DNA of 64,000 bases from Bradyrhizobium sp. WSM471 (GTDB taxonomy: Bacteria; Pseudomonadota; Alphaproteobacteria; Rhizobiales; Xanthobacteraceae). The stretch covers positions 682,001 through 746,000 of the forward strand of contig NZ_CM001442.1 in assembly GCF_000244915.1 (NCBI RefSeq), in the 5' to 3' direction. The translations under genes were made by a program, and so were the position numbers. A model generated the notes under the pieces. That model saw nothing but the letters and a program-made list of their open reading frames with translations. It was not told where the DNA came from and did no database searches. Below are positions 7,698-16,656 of the stretch, one piece after another. The first letter of the stretch is position 1, and the number at the start of each line of letters is the position of its first letter.

Positions 7698-9215
7698 ATG
7701 CTGCTGCCCCTGTCCGACGTGCCGCGCTGGTACGCGGCGCGCAAACCTCAAGGCACGATGGCCGTCCGTCACGGGCAGGATACGCTGACATGGGATGCGC
7801 TCGAGCGCGGCGCCAACCGACGCGCGCGGGCGTTCATGGCCAGGGGCGTCAAGGCCGGCGACTTTGTCGCGATCGGGTTGCCGAACGGCAATGCGTTCTT
7901 CGAGACATCGTTTGCGGTGTGGAAATGCGGAGCGACGCCGACCTCGCTGTCATGGCGGCTGCCGCGGGGCGAGGCCGCCGCGGTGCTCGACATCCTGAAG
8001 CCGGCGCTGGTGGTCGGCGGCGAAGCCGACTGGAACGCGCCGAACCGTCTGCCCGCGGATTTCGTGCCGGAAGGATTTTCGGACGAGACGCTCACCGCAC
8101 CGGTGGCGCGCTATTGGAAGGCGATGACCAGCGGCGGATCGACCGGCCGCCCGAAGGTGATCCTCGATCACCAGCCGGCAGTGATCGACACGGTCGCCGC
8201 GCCGCCGCTCAACATCCCGTTCGGGGTCTCGCTGCTCAATCCCGGCCCGCTCTATCACAATGCGCCGTTCATCGTGTCGCATTACGCGCTGTTCACCGGC
8301 GGCCAGCTCACCGGCCTCGTCAAGTTCGACGCCGAGGAGGCGCTGCGGCAAATCGCGCGCGCGCGCGTGCAATGGGTCAATTTCGTGCCGACGATGATGC
8401 ATCGGATCTGGGCGCTGCCGGAGCACGTGCGCAACACCTATGATCTGTCGAGCCTGCAAACCGTCTTCCACATGGCCGCTCCGATGCCACCCTGGCTGAA
8501 GGAGAACTGGATCGCCTGGCTCGGACCCGAGCGGATCTGGGAGCTCTATGGCGGCACCGAGCGACAAGGCTCCTGCATCATCTCCGGCACGGAATGGCTG
8601 ACGCACAAGGGTTCGGTCGGCAAGATCGGCGAGATGGCGCGCTTGCGCATCATCGGCGAGGACGGCAACGACGTCGCGCCAGGCGAGAGCGGCGAGATCT
8701 ATTTCCTCAACAATGACGGCAAGGATGCCACCTATCACTATCTCGGCGCCGAGCCGAAGCGCCGTGCGGACGGCTGGGAATCGCTCGGCGATATCGGCAG
8801 GCTGGATGCGGAAGGCTACCTTTATCTCGGTGACCGCCTCGCCGACATGGTGCTGCGCGGCGGCGCCAACATCTATCCCGCCGAGGTCGAAGCTGCCGTC
8901 TCCGCCGGTCCGGGCGTGCGCTCCTGCGTGGTGGTGGGATTGCCCGATCCGGAATTGGGCCAGCGCGTGCACGCCATCATCGAGCCGGAGGGCGATGCGG
9001 ACGGTCAGGCCATTGCCGACGGCATGGCGGATTTTTTGAGGGACCGGCTCAGCCGCTACAAGCACCCCGAGAGCTTCGAGATCGTCACCGCCCCGCCACG
9101 CGACGATTCCGGAAAAGTTCGCCGCACCCTGTTGCGCGACGAGCGCGCGGCGTGGATGAAGGAGGGGCGTGCCTTCCGGATTTGGCCGGCGAAGGCAAGG
9201 GCGGACGCCGATTAA
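7698..9215 (+). CDS. Acid-CoA ligase (AMP-binding family)
   Basis: 505 aa adenylating enzyme: forms an acyl-AMP, then an acyl-CoA. The phosphate-binding loop TSGGSTGRPKV (about 143-153), the YGGTER motif, the DRLADMVLRGGANIYPAEVE hinge and the C-terminal SGKVRR lysine are present. The YGGTER...EWLTHKGSVG stretch resembles the bile-acid/steroid CoA-ligase branch, a weak hint only. ATG 7698 is chosen because earlier in-frame sequence is not protein-like; its ribosome-binding site is poor. It is followed 26 bp later by an RraA-type aldolase, a cupin and a Bug-type binding protein, so it may activate the acid made or imported by that set. Confidence 0.88.
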   Translation: MLLPLSDVPRWYAARKPQGTMAVRHGQDTLTWDALERGANRRARAFMARGVKAGDFVAIGLPNGNAFFETSFAVWKCGATPTSLSWRLPRGEAAAVLDILKPALVVGGEADWNAPNRLPADFVPEGFSDETLTAPVARYWKAMTSGGSTGRPKVILDHQPAVIDTVAAPPLNIPFGVSLLNPGPLYHNAPFIVSHYALFTGGQLTGLVKFDAEEALRQIARARVQWVNFVPTMMHRIWALPEHVRNTYDLSSLQTVFHMAAPMPPWLKENWIAWLGPERIWELYGGTERQGSCIISGTEWLTHKGSVGKIGEMARLRIIGEDGNDVAPGESGEIYFLNNDGKDATYHYLGAEPKRRADGWESLGDIGRLDAEGYLYLGDRLADMVLRGGANIYPAEVEAAVSAGPGVRSCVVVGLPDPELGQRVHAIIEPEGDADGQAIADGMADFLRDRLSRYKHPESFEIVTAPPRDDSGKVRRTLLRDERAAWMKEGRAFRIWPAKARADAD

Positions 9216-9241
9216 GAGAATTCACGGGGAGGAACGAGATT

Positions 9242-9880
9242 ATGACCATTACCATCGCTGCGAACGCCGTGCCGAAGCCGCCGGCCGAGATCATCGAGGG
9301 TTTTCGCGGCGCGCCGACCTCGGTCATTTCGGACAATCTCGGCCGGCTGCCGGGCGCCGTCGGGCTCAAGCCCTATCACCGCGGCGCCAAGCTGGTGGGC
9401 ACGGCCTTCACGGTCCGCACCCGTCCTGGCGACAATCTCGCCATCCACCGCGCGCTCGAACTGGTGGGCCCCGGCGACGTCATCGTGGTCGATGGCGGCG
9501 GCGATGAGACCCGCGCGCTGGTCGGCGAGATCATGAAGAACATCGCGCAGTGGCGCAAAGCCGAAGGCTATGTCATCGACGGCGCGATCCGCGACGTTGC
9601 GGCGTTCGCGGCCGATGACTTTCCATGTTATGCCCGCGCCGTGATCCACCGCGGCCCCTACAAGAACGGCCCCGGCGAGATCAACGTGCCTGTTTCGATC
9701 GGCGGCAGCGTGATCTCGCCCGGCGACATCGTCGTTGGCGACGAGGACGGCGTGGTGTCGTTTGCCGCCGCCGGTGCCGCGGCTCTGCTGGACGCCGTGC
9801 GCGCCCAGGTCGCGCGCGAAGAGGAGACGCTGAAGGCGATCCGCGAGGGCCGTTATCAGGGCTCGTATGGCAAATCCTGA
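9242..9880 (+). CDS. RraA-family protein, probable HMG/CHA-type aldolase or oxaloacetate decarboxylase
   Basis: 212 aa. Although the family is named after an RNase E inhibitor, most members outside enterics are class II pyruvate aldolases. The active-site features are here: VVDGGGDETRALVGEI (nucleotide-like loop) and VIDGAIRD at about 110-117 with the Arg-Asp pair that binds pyruvate and Mg2+. ATG 9242 follows GGGGAGGAACG. The stop is 28 bp before the cupin gene. Likely cytosolic, acting on a 4-hydroxy-4-carboxy or 4-hydroxy-4-methyl 2-oxo acid, or decarboxylating oxaloacetate. Confidence 0.85.
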   Translation: MTITIAANAVPKPPAEIIEGFRGAPTSVISDNLGRLPGAVGLKPYHRGAKLVGTAFTVRTRPGDNLAIHRALELVGPGDVIVVDGGGDETRALVGEIMKNIAQWRKAEGYVIDGAIRDVAAFAADDFPCYARAVIHRGPYKNGPGEINVPVSIGGSVISPGDIVVGDEDGVVSFAAAGAAALLDAVRAQVAREEETLKAIREGRYQGSYGKS

Positions 9881-9908
9881 TCAGCGAAAAAAACAAGGGG
9901 AGGATGGC

Positions 9909-10280
9909 GTGAGCCAGAAGGACGAATTCCACAATCTCGACGATACCGCCGACGGGCTGTTTCGCGAGCTCGCGGCAGGGGTGACCACGCGCATCTTCTC
10001 CGGCGAGCAGGCCATGCTGTCGGTGGTGACGCTGGCGCCGCATGCGCAAGGCACGCTGCACCATCATCCCGAGGAGCAATGGGGCGTGCTGCTCGACGGC
10101 TCCGCCATCCGAGTCCAGGGCAGTGAGGAGATAGCCGTGAAGAAGGGCGACTTCTGGCGCACGCCGGGTAATGTGCCGCACACCATGCGCGCCGGCCCCG
10201 ACGGCGCCCGCGTGCTGGACATTTTCAGTCCGCCGCGGCCAGAATACAGAAAAGCGGGATCCGGTTTCGGGACGACTTAA
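9909..10280 (+). CDS. Small cupin-domain protein
   Basis: 123 aa. Single beta-barrel with metal-site motif LHHHPEEQWGVLLDG and the second motif GDFWRTPGNVPHTMRAG. The GTG at 9909 has a strong AAGGGGAGGAT before it; an alternative ATG at 9867 would overlap the aldolase gene and is less likely. Cupins of this size may be dioxygenases, isomerases or sensors; the partner genes (CoA ligase, aldolase, binding protein) suggest a small-acid catabolic step. Confidence 0.85.
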   Translation: MSQKDEFHNLDDTADGLFRELAAGVTTRIFSGEQAMLSVVTLAPHAQGTLHHHPEEQWGVLLDGSAIRVQGSEEIAVKKGDFWRTPGNVPHTMRAGPDGARVLDIFSPPRPEYRKAGSGFGTT

Positions 10281-10326
10281 AGCGCCAAGAGCAAAAGCCG
10301 GGCGCGAGAAAACAGGGGAGGGGACC

Positions 10327-11283
10327 ATGAAGATCACACGACGGACGCTGCTCGCGGCGCCGGCTATTCTCGCGATGACGCCGGCGTTGGGCCAGGCTTC
10401 AAAAATCACGCTGGTGGTGCCGTTTCCGCCGGGCGGATCGACCGATGCGATGGCGCGGCTGCTCCAGAGCCACCTGCAAACCAAGCTCAACCGCATCGTC
10501 ATTGTCGAGAACAAGTCGGGCGCCGCCGGCGCGCTCGGCGCGGCGCAGGTCGCCAAGAGCCCGCCTGACGGCCCGACGTTCCTGGTCACCTTCGATTCCC
10601 ACGCGGTGATCCCCTCCATCCTCGACAAGCCGCCCGTCGATGTCGAGCGCGAACTGATGCCGGTGTTGCTGGTCGGCACCGCGCCTTACGTGATCGCCGC
10701 CGGTGCGGGCCGTCCCTACAAGAGCTTTTCCGACGTGGTGGCGGCCTGCAAGGCGACGCCCGGCGCGGTGAAATATGCCTCCGTCGGCATCGGCACGCTC
10801 GGCCATCTCGCCATGACCGTGCTCGGCAACAAGGCCGGCGTCGAGATCACGCACGTGCCCTATCGCGGCGGCGGCCCTGCGATGAACGACGTGCTCGGCG
10901 GCCATGTCGACCTGATCGCGGGATCGGCGGCGCTGGTCGCAGCCCAACTCGGCACCAACATGCTGCGTCCGATCCTGCAGCTCGGCCGCGAGCGGCTGCC
11001 GGGCCTGCCGGATACGCCGACCGCGATCGAGGCGGGCTTTCCGGATTTCGAGACGCTGGCCTGGTGGGGCATCTTCGCGCCCACCGGCACGCCGCCGGAC
11101 ATCGTCGCAGCCCTCGCGACGGCGTCCAAGGAGATCCTGAGCGAGCCCGCGACCGCCGCCCAGCTCAAGGACACCCAGCAGATGACGCTGCTGCTCGAGG
11201 ACGGCCCCGCCTTCAAGACCTTCTTCGACAAGCAGGTCGCCACTTGGGGCAAGGTGGTGAAGGACAACAATATCAGGGCGTGA
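10327..11283 (+). CDS. Bug-type periplasmic solute-binding protein (TctC family)
   Basis: 318 aa. Signal peptide MKITRRTLLAAPAILAMTPALG with an RR near the start, followed by the family signature ITLVVPFPPGGSTDAMARLL. Members bind carboxylates for tripartite tricarboxylate transporters, but no tctA or tctB lies nearby, as is common for the many orphan Bug proteins of Bradyrhizobium and Bordetella. GGGGAGGGGACC precedes the ATG. Last gene of the 7698-11283 set. Confidence 0.92.
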   Translation: MKITRRTLLAAPAILAMTPALGQASKITLVVPFPPGGSTDAMARLLQSHLQTKLNRIVIVENKSGAAGALGAAQVAKSPPDGPTFLVTFDSHAVIPSILDKPPVDVERELMPVLLVGTAPYVIAAGAGRPYKSFSDVVAACKATPGAVKYASVGIGTLGHLAMTVLGNKAGVEITHVPYRGGGPAMNDVLGGHVDLIAGSAALVAAQLGTNMLRPILQLGRERLPGLPDTPTAIEAGFPDFETLAWWGIFAPTGTPPDIVAALATASKEILSEPATAAQLKDTQQMTLLLEDGPAFKTFFDKQVATWGKVVKDNNIRA

Positions 11284-11293
11284 GATGACCGGC

Positions 11294-11323
11294 AGCCCTC
11301 CGCATTGAGCAACGCGGAGGGCT
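11294..11323 (+). terminator. Hairpin after the Bug gene
   Basis: AGCCCTCCGC (11294-11303) faces GCGGAGGGCT (11314-11323), a perfect 10-bp stem 11 bases after the stop codon. There is no U-run after it, so it may end transcription weakly or protect the 3' end. Confidence 0.6.
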
Positions 11324-11359
11324 TCCGATCCCGCCTCCGCTTTGATAAGAAGCCCCGGT

Positions 11360-11376
11360 AACCCGCTCTGCGGGTT
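11360..11376 (+). other. Short hairpin just before tRNA-Arg
   Basis: AACCCGC-TCT-GCGGGTT, a perfect 7-bp stem with a 3-base loop ending 4 bases before the tRNA. It could be part of the precursor leader. Confidence 0.4.
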
Positions 11377-11380
11377 CCGC

Positions 11381-11457
11381 GGTCCCGTAGCTCAGCCGGA
11401 TAGAGCGACGGTTTCCTAAACCGTAGGTCGGAAGTTCGAGTCTTCCCGGGATCGCCA
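11381..11457 (+). tRNA. tRNA-Arg (anticodon CCT)
   Basis: 77 nt including an encoded CCA end. The acceptor stem GGTCCCG pairs with CGGGATC (one G-U), the anticodon stem ACGGT/ACCGT encloses loop TTCCTAA with CCT at 11415-11417 (reads AGG), and the T-arm has GTTCGAGTC. AGG is a rare codon in such GC-rich genomes. No integrase or repeated 3' end is seen, so the gene is not serving as an integration site in this window. Confidence 0.95.
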
Positions 11458-11583
11458 GAATTTCAGTGAGCAATCGTCGCGTTTGCCACGCTCGTCGGCG
11501 CAAAAATTGCTAGAAGCGCGAAGCTTCCTTCCTGGCCCCGGCTGATTGCCGGCCCCGCCTAGCTGCCATATCCGGAGACGACA

Positions 11584-12723
11584 ATGCCCTTCGACTTGAT
11601 CCTGCGCGGCGGCCGTGTGGTCGACCCGTCCCAGAAGCTCGATGCCGTGACCGATGTCGCCTTTTCGGGCGGCAAGATCGCTGCGATCGGCACCGGGCTC
11701 AAGGCCGATCCGGGCACCGACGTGCGCGACGTGTCTCGCTACATCGTGACGCCGGGGCTGATCGATCTCCACACCCATGTCTATTGGGGCGGCACGTCGC
11801 TTGGCATCGACGCCGAGGAGTTCTGCCGCCTCTCCGGCGTCACCACCGCGGTCGACACCGGCAGCGCGGGGCCCGGCAATTTCGCCGGATTCCGCAAGCA
11901 CGTGATCGAGCCGAGCCAGGTCCGCATTCTCGCTTATCTTCACGTGTCGCATGCCGGCATTTTCGGCTTCTCGCACCGGATCATGGTCGGCGAGAGCGAG
12001 GAGCTGCGGCTGATGAATCCGATCGAGGCGGCCAAGGTGGCCGACGCCAACCGCGACCTCATTGTCGGCATCAAGGTGCGCGTGGGCTTGCACTCCTCGG
12101 GCACGTCGGGCGTCGTGCCGCTCGACATCGCGATCGAGGTCGCGAACGAAGTCGGCATGCCCCTGATGGCGCATATCGATCATCCGCCGCCGAGCTATGA
12201 GGAGGTGCTGGCGCGCCTGCGCCCCGGCGACGTGCTCACCCATGCGTTCCGGCCCTTCCCCAACACGCCCGCGACCGCGCAGGGGACGGTGAAGCGGGCG
12301 GTGCTCGACGCGCGCGAGCGCGGCGTGCTGTTCGACATCGGCCACGGCAAGGGCTCGTTCGCGTTCAAGACCGCACGTGCCATGCTCGCCAACGGCTTCT
12401 ATCCGGACACGATCTCGTCCGACATTCATCAACTCTGCATCGACGGCCCGGCCTTCGATCAGGTGACGACCCTTTCGAAATTCCTGTGCATGGGCATGCC
12501 GCTGTCCGACGTCATCGCAACTTCGACTGTCAACGCTGCGATGGCGCTGCGGCGCCCCGAGCTCGGCAGCCTCAAGCCGGGCAGCGTCGGCGACGCCACG
12601 CTGATCTCGGTGAGGGAAGGCCAGTTCGACTACGAGGACGTCGTCGGCGAGCACCTGATCGGCGATCGCAAGATCGTCTCCGAGGGCGTCGTCATCGGCG
12701 GCCGCTGGTGGCATCCGAACTGA
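11584..12723 (+). CDS. Amidohydrolase/deacetylase-family metallohydrolase
   Basis: 379 aa, dihydroorotase-like TIM barrel. Metal ligands visible: DLHTHVYWGG (HxH), the Lys in VGIKVRVGL that is usually carbamylated, AHIDHPPPSYEE, and SSDIHQLC carrying the catalytic Asp. The N-terminal LILRGGRVVDPSQKLDAV and C-terminal GDATLISVREGQF strands form the typical side domain. Cytosolic; substrate unknown, members hydrolyse cyclic amides or deacetylate amino sugars and amino acids. It stands alone 126 bp after the tRNA, with a GGAGACGACA leader before the ATG. Confidence 0.88.
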   Translation: MPFDLILRGGRVVDPSQKLDAVTDVAFSGGKIAAIGTGLKADPGTDVRDVSRYIVTPGLIDLHTHVYWGGTSLGIDAEEFCRLSGVTTAVDTGSAGPGNFAGFRKHVIEPSQVRILAYLHVSHAGIFGFSHRIMVGESEELRLMNPIEAAKVADANRDLIVGIKVRVGLHSSGTSGVVPLDIAIEVANEVGMPLMAHIDHPPPSYEEVLARLRPGDVLTHAFRPFPNTPATAQGTVKRAVLDARERGVLFDIGHGKGSFAFKTARAMLANGFYPDTISSDIHQLCIDGPAFDQVTTLSKFLCMGMPLSDVIATSTVNAAMALRRPELGSLKPGSVGDATLISVREGQFDYEDVVGEHLIGDRKIVSEGVVIGGRWWHPN

Positions 12724-12763
12724 GCGGCGGGCCGCTCACGCCGACCTGATTACAGCGACTTGA

Positions 12764-13909
12764 TTACAACGACCTGGCGATCAACAGCTTCATGATCTCG
12801 TTCGTGCCGCCATAGATCTTCTGGATGCGGGAATCGATGAAGATGCGCGAGATCGGATATTCCTGCATGTAGCCGTAGCCGCCGAACAGCTGGAGGCATT
12901 CGTCGGCGGTCTCGACCTGCTTCTCCGAGCACCAATATTTCGCCATTGACGCGGTGACGGTGTCGAGGTCCTTTGCGACCAGCCGCTCGATGCACCAGTC
13001 GACGAATACGCGCGCGATCATCGCTTCGGTCTTGCGCTCGGCGAGCTTGAAGGCGGTGTTCTGGAAATCCATCAGCGGCTTGCCGAATGCTTTCCGCTCC
13101 TTGGTGTAGTCGACGGTGAGTTTTATCGCGCGCTCCATTGCGGCGACCGCGCCGACCGCGAGCGCGAGGCGCTCCTGGGGCAATTGCTGCATCAGCTGCA
13201 CGAAGCCCTGGCCTTCCTCGCCGCCGAGCAAATTGTCCGGCGGGACCGTGACGTTGTCGAAGAACAGCTCGGACGTGTCGGAGGCATGCAGGCCGATCTT
13301 GTCGAGGTTGCGCCCGCGCTTGTATCCATCCGCGCCCGACGTTTCGACCACGATCAGCGAAATGCCCTTGGCACCGACATCGCCGGTGCGCGCGACCACG
13401 ATGACGAGATCGGCGGCCTGGCCGTTGGTGATGAAAGTCTTCTGTCCATTGATGACGTAGGAATTGCCCTGCTTCCTGGCGGTGGTCTTGACCGCCTGCA
13501 AATCCGAGCCGGTGCCGGGCTCGGTCATGGCGATGGCGCCGACCATCTCGCCCGAGGCCATCTTTGGCAGCCAGCGCTTCTTCTGCTCCTCCGAGCCGTA
13601 ATTGAGGATGTAGTGCGCGACGATGGCGCTGTGCACGGAGACGCCGGTCGTCAGCTCCGGCACCGTGCTTTCGAGGTCGTCGAGCACGGCGGCGTCATAG
13701 GCGAAGGTGGCGCCGAGGCCGCCATATTCCTCCGGCACGCTCGCCAGCAGCGCGCCCATCTCGCCAAGCCCGCGCCAGGCAAAGCGGTCGACCATCTTCT
13801 GCTCGCGCCATTTTTCGGCATGCGGGGCCAGGTCCTTGGCAAGATATTTCCGGAACTGGTCGCGGAAGATTTCGAGCTCTTCGGTCATCCAGGAGGAGCG
13901 GTAGGACAT
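12764..13909 (-). CDS. Acyl-CoA dehydrogenase, long-chain/isovaleryl type
   Basis: 381 aa. AIAMTEPGTGSDLQ gives the FAD-contact signature, QQLPQERLALAVGA carries the Glu that is catalytic in LCAD, and IYGGTNEIMK has Gly at the MCAD base position, as expected for that type. GAGGTGACC precedes ATG 13909; earlier in-frame codons are not supported. It is convergent with the amidohydrolase and divergent from the hydrolase at 14036. It should pass electrons to ETF. The last bases show a 14-base tandem duplication around the stop codon (12746-12773). Confidence 0.92.
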   Translation of the reverse strand: MSYRSSWMTEELEIFRDQFRKYLAKDLAPHAEKWREQKMVDRFAWRGLGEMGALLASVPEEYGGLGATFAYDAAVLDDLESTVPELTTGVSVHSAIVAHYILNYGSEEQKKRWLPKMASGEMVGAIAMTEPGTGSDLQAVKTTARKQGNSYVINGQKTFITNGQAADLVIVVARTGDVGAKGISLIVVETSGADGYKRGRNLDKIGLHASDTSELFFDNVTVPPDNLLGGEEGQGFVQLMQQLPQERLALAVGAVAAMERAIKLTVDYTKERKAFGKPLMDFQNTAFKLAERKTEAMIARVFVDWCIERLVAKDLDTVTASMAKYWCSEKQVETADECLQLFGGYGYMQEYPISRIFIDSRIQKIYGGTNEIMKLLIARSL

Positions 13910-14035
13910 GGTCACCTCGGTCAATGCGGCATTCCGGCTTGGTAGGCCAGCCTTTGGCGGCAATTATTGTGTTTTCAGCCTGCGCCGGTGACGCTACCAA
14001 GGCGGCCGGAGCAGCGTCTGTCGGGATGGTTGATT

Positions 14036-14713
14036 GTGGCTGTCAAAACTCAAGAGCTCAAGCTCGACATCGCGCGCATCGGCACGGTCTCCACGATCCT
14101 GACTCAGCCGGATGATGCGCGCGCCTGTTACGTGCTGGCGCATGGTGCGGGTGCGGGGATGCAGCATGCATCGATGGACCAGATTGCGGAGGGTCTCGCT
14201 GCTCGCGGCATCGCGACCTTCCGCTTCAATTTTCCCTACATGGAAAACAAGCAGGCCCGTCCCGACCAGCCGGCTGTCGCCCACGCCACGATCCGCGCGG
14301 CCGTCGAGGAAGCCGCGCGGCTCTGCCCCGGTGTGATGCTCGTTGCGGGCGGAAAATCGTTCGGCGGGCGCATGACGTCGCAGGCGCAGTCGAAGACTCC
14401 GCTGCCTGATGTCAAAGGGCTCGCCTTCCTCGGTTTTCCCCTGCACGCCGACAAGAAGCCGTCGACGGAGCGCGCCGAGCACCTGGCCCGTGTCGAGATC
14501 CCGATGCTGTTCCTGCAAGGCACCCGCGACGGGCTCGCCGATCTCGGCCTCCTCAAGCCGGTCATCGCCGCTCTTGCACCGAAGGCGACGCTGCACGAGG
14601 TCGAAGGCGGCGATCACTCCTTCGCGGTGCTAAAAAGGTCCGGCCGCAGCAATGAAGAGGCGCTTGCGGAGGTGCTCGACACGCTCTCGGCCTGGATCGA
14701 CAAACTCGCCTGA
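14036..14713 (+). CDS. Alpha/beta hydrolase, dienelactone-hydrolase-like
   Basis: 225 aa from GTG 14036 (GGGATGG upstream); an upstream extension is possible but is not protein-like. ARACYVLAHGAGAGMQHASM is the oxyanion-hole strand, LVAGGKSFGGRM contains the nucleophile elbow (GKSFGG), and the C-terminus gives the Asp (LFLQGTRDGLADL) and His (GGDHSF) of the triad. It belongs to the KANL3/Tex30-like group of small hydrolases. Substrate unknown. The next gene converges and starts only 4 bp away. Confidence 0.82.
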   Translation: MAVKTQELKLDIARIGTVSTILTQPDDARACYVLAHGAGAGMQHASMDQIAEGLAARGIATFRFNFPYMENKQARPDQPAVAHATIRAAVEEAARLCPGVMLVAGGKSFGGRMTSQAQSKTPLPDVKGLAFLGFPLHADKKPSTERAEHLARVEIPMLFLQGTRDGLADLGLLKPVIAALAPKATLHEVEGGDHSFAVLKRSGRSNEEALAEVLDTLSAWIDKLA

Positions 14714-14717
14714 AATC

Positions 14718-15692
14718 TCACGCCGAATAGAGCCCCTTGTCGCGCGCCTTCTGGATCGCGAGCGCGGCAATGAGATCGAGGGTCGGCGTCGACAGGCCGG
14801 CGGTGCGCGCGAAGGCTTGGGGCGCCTTCACCAGGACGTCGATCTCCATGGCGCGACCGAGCTCGTAATCCTGCAGCAGCGACGGCTTGTGGTTGGGGGC
14901 GGGGCCGCTGCGTGACACGCGCTTGACCTCGGGGATAAAGTGCTGGGCGATCTCGTTGGCCTCGTTCAGCATCCGCGGAATGACGTCCGCAAAGGCGGGG
15001 TCATCGCGCACGCCGCGCGCGGTCTGGCCGGTGAGCAGGCACAGCACCGACAAAGACATGTTGGTCAGCAGCTTTGACCAGATCGCCTCGCGGATCTCGG
15101 CGACCGGCGGCGATTCCAGCCGCGCGTCGGTGAAGACACTGCGGAGCGTCGTGATGCGCGCGCAATTGCGATCGTCGCATTCGCCGATCAGCAGGCGGTT
15201 GCGGTCCGGCGTCAGGTTCTGCACCACGCCGGGCGCGGTCACCTCGTTGGAGGAGAAGACCACGCCGCCGACGATCCGCTCCTTCGGAATGCAGGCGCGC
15301 AAGCGCCCGCCCGGGTCGAGGAAGGAAATGTCCGGCGGGGTCGGGTGTCGCGGCGGCAGGCCGATCCCGTACCACCAGGGAATGCCGTTCTGCGCAAAGA
15401 CGATCGCGGTGTCGTCCTGCAGCAGCGGCTTGAGGTTGGAGACCAGCCCCTGGAGCGCGGTGGCCTTGAGCGTGGAAATCACGACGTCCTGCGGGCCGAG
15501 CTGGGCCGGATCGCCTGACGCGTTCACCTTGGCGGAGACCTCGGAATCGCCGACGCGCAGCTTCAGGCCGTTGGCCCGGACTGCCTCCAGGTGCGCGCCG
15601 CGCATCACGCACGAGACCTCGTGGCCGGCGCGGGCCAGCCTGACCGCAATATGGCTGCCGACGGCGCCCGCGCCGAAAATGCAGATGCGCAT
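14718..15692 (-). CDS. 2-dehydropantoate 2-reductase family protein, second copy
   Basis: 324 aa from ATG 15692 (MRICIFGAGAVGSHIAVRLA), with AGGGACGGAC upstream. Rossmann GAGAVGSH, the STLKATAL segment, and the C-terminal ApbA domain with the SKLLTNMSLSVLCLLTG helix. It differs markedly from the copy at 5441-6439. Between strands it faces the enoyl-CoA hydratase gene at 15847. Plants-associated Bradyrhizobium carry many such paralogues, so a role in 2-keto or beta-hydroxy acid metabolism other than CoA synthesis is possible. Confidence 0.88.
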   Translation of the reverse strand: MRICIFGAGAVGSHIAVRLARAGHEVSCVMRGAHLEAVRANGLKLRVGDSEVSAKVNASGDPAQLGPQDVVISTLKATALQGLVSNLKPLLQDDTAIVFAQNGIPWWYGIGLPPRHPTPPDISFLDPGGRLRACIPKERIVGGVVFSSNEVTAPGVVQNLTPDRNRLLIGECDDRNCARITTLRSVFTDARLESPPVAEIREAIWSKLLTNMSLSVLCLLTGQTARGVRDDPAFADVIPRMLNEANEIAQHFIPEVKRVSRSGPAPNHKPSLLQDYELGRAMEIDVLVKAPQAFARTAGLSTPTLDLIAALAIQKARDKGLYSA

Positions 15693-15846
15693 GTGATGTC
15701 CGTCCCTGATCCCTTGATGCCGCCCCGCGGCAGCATGACACAAGCCGCCATGCGATGGACGCGGCTGCCCTACGCTCGAAAGATATGGATCGAGGTATGG
15801 AGCCTCGGTCATAGTGCGCGCCAAACAAACGAGCGGAGGAACACCG

Positions 15847-16650
15847 ATGACCGACAGCCCCGTCCTGTGGACCCTGGATGCGCGTGGGGTTGCGACCGTC
15901 ACGTTGAACCGGCCGGAGGTCAACAACGCCTATGACGGCGCGTTGATCGCGGGCGTGCTCGCGGCGATGGACGATCTCGGCAGCAAGCCCGACCTTCGCC
16001 TCGTGGTGCTCAAGGGCAACGGCAAGCATTTCCAGGCCGGCGCCGACCTCAAATGGATCAATGGCGTGCGGCCGCAATCGAGCGAGGCGAACGAGGCCGC
16101 GTCGCGGGCGACGTTCGAGGCCGTGCAGCGGCTCAACACGCTGCCGATTCCGACGGTGGCGCTGGTGCAGGGCGGCTGCTTCGGCGGCGGCACCGGCGTG
16201 ATCGCAGCCTGCGACGTCGTGATCGCGGCGGAGAACGCCCTGTTCTCGATCACCGAAGTGCGCTGGGGCCTGACCGCGGCGATCATCATCCCGCAGCTCT
16301 GCGATGCCATCGGCGTACGGCAAGTCCGCCGCTACGCGCTGACTGGTGAACGTTTCGGCGCCGAGGACGCCCGTCGTATCGGCCTCGTCCACGAGGTGGT
16401 GCCGCTCGCCGATCTCGACGCCGCCGGCGCGAAGGTGGTCGAGCAGTTGCTTGCCAACGGACCGGAGGCGATGGCCGAGACCAAGCGGCTGGCGCTGGAG
16501 AGCTCGTTCGGCGGCATGGCGGTGGACGATGCGGCTTACAAGCGGCTCGTGCATCTGCATTCGGTCAAGCGACAGAGCGCGGAGGCGGCGGAGGGATTGG
16601 CGTCGTTTGCCGAAAAACGCGCGGCGAATTGGGCAGGTGCCAAAAGCTGA
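15847..16650 (+). CDS. Enoyl-CoA hydratase, methylglutaconyl-CoA hydratase-like
   Basis: 267 aa. QGGCFGGGTGVIAACDVVIA is the first oxyanion and substrate segment and FSITEVRWGLTAAIIIPQL retains the second catalytic Glu. The lack of the first Glu (GGGTGV) with retention of the second resembles the AUH/LiuC group, which hydrate 3-methylglutaconyl-CoA in leucine breakdown. No other liu genes are near. ATG 15847 follows GGAGGAACACC. Confidence 0.85.
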   Translation: MTDSPVLWTLDARGVATVTLNRPEVNNAYDGALIAGVLAAMDDLGSKPDLRLVVLKGNGKHFQAGADLKWINGVRPQSSEANEAASRATFEAVQRLNTLPIPTVALVQGGCFGGGTGVIAACDVVIAAENALFSITEVRWGLTAAIIIPQLCDAIGVRQVRRYALTGERFGAEDARRIGLVHEVVPLADLDAAGAKVVEQLLANGPEAMAETKRLALESSFGGMAVDDAAYKRLVHLHSVKRQSAEAAEGLASFAEKRAANWAGAKS

Positions 16651-16656
16651 ACGCGA

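Noticed and set aside
11381..11457. tRNA-Arg as an integration site for a genomic island
   Set aside because: No integrase, no duplicated tRNA 3' end and no change in character of the neighbouring genes were seen.
15001..16560. Minus-strand frame of 519 codons over the enoyl-CoA hydratase and the reductase
   Set aside because: Antisense to the hydratase and out of frame with the reductase; spans a divergent promoter region.
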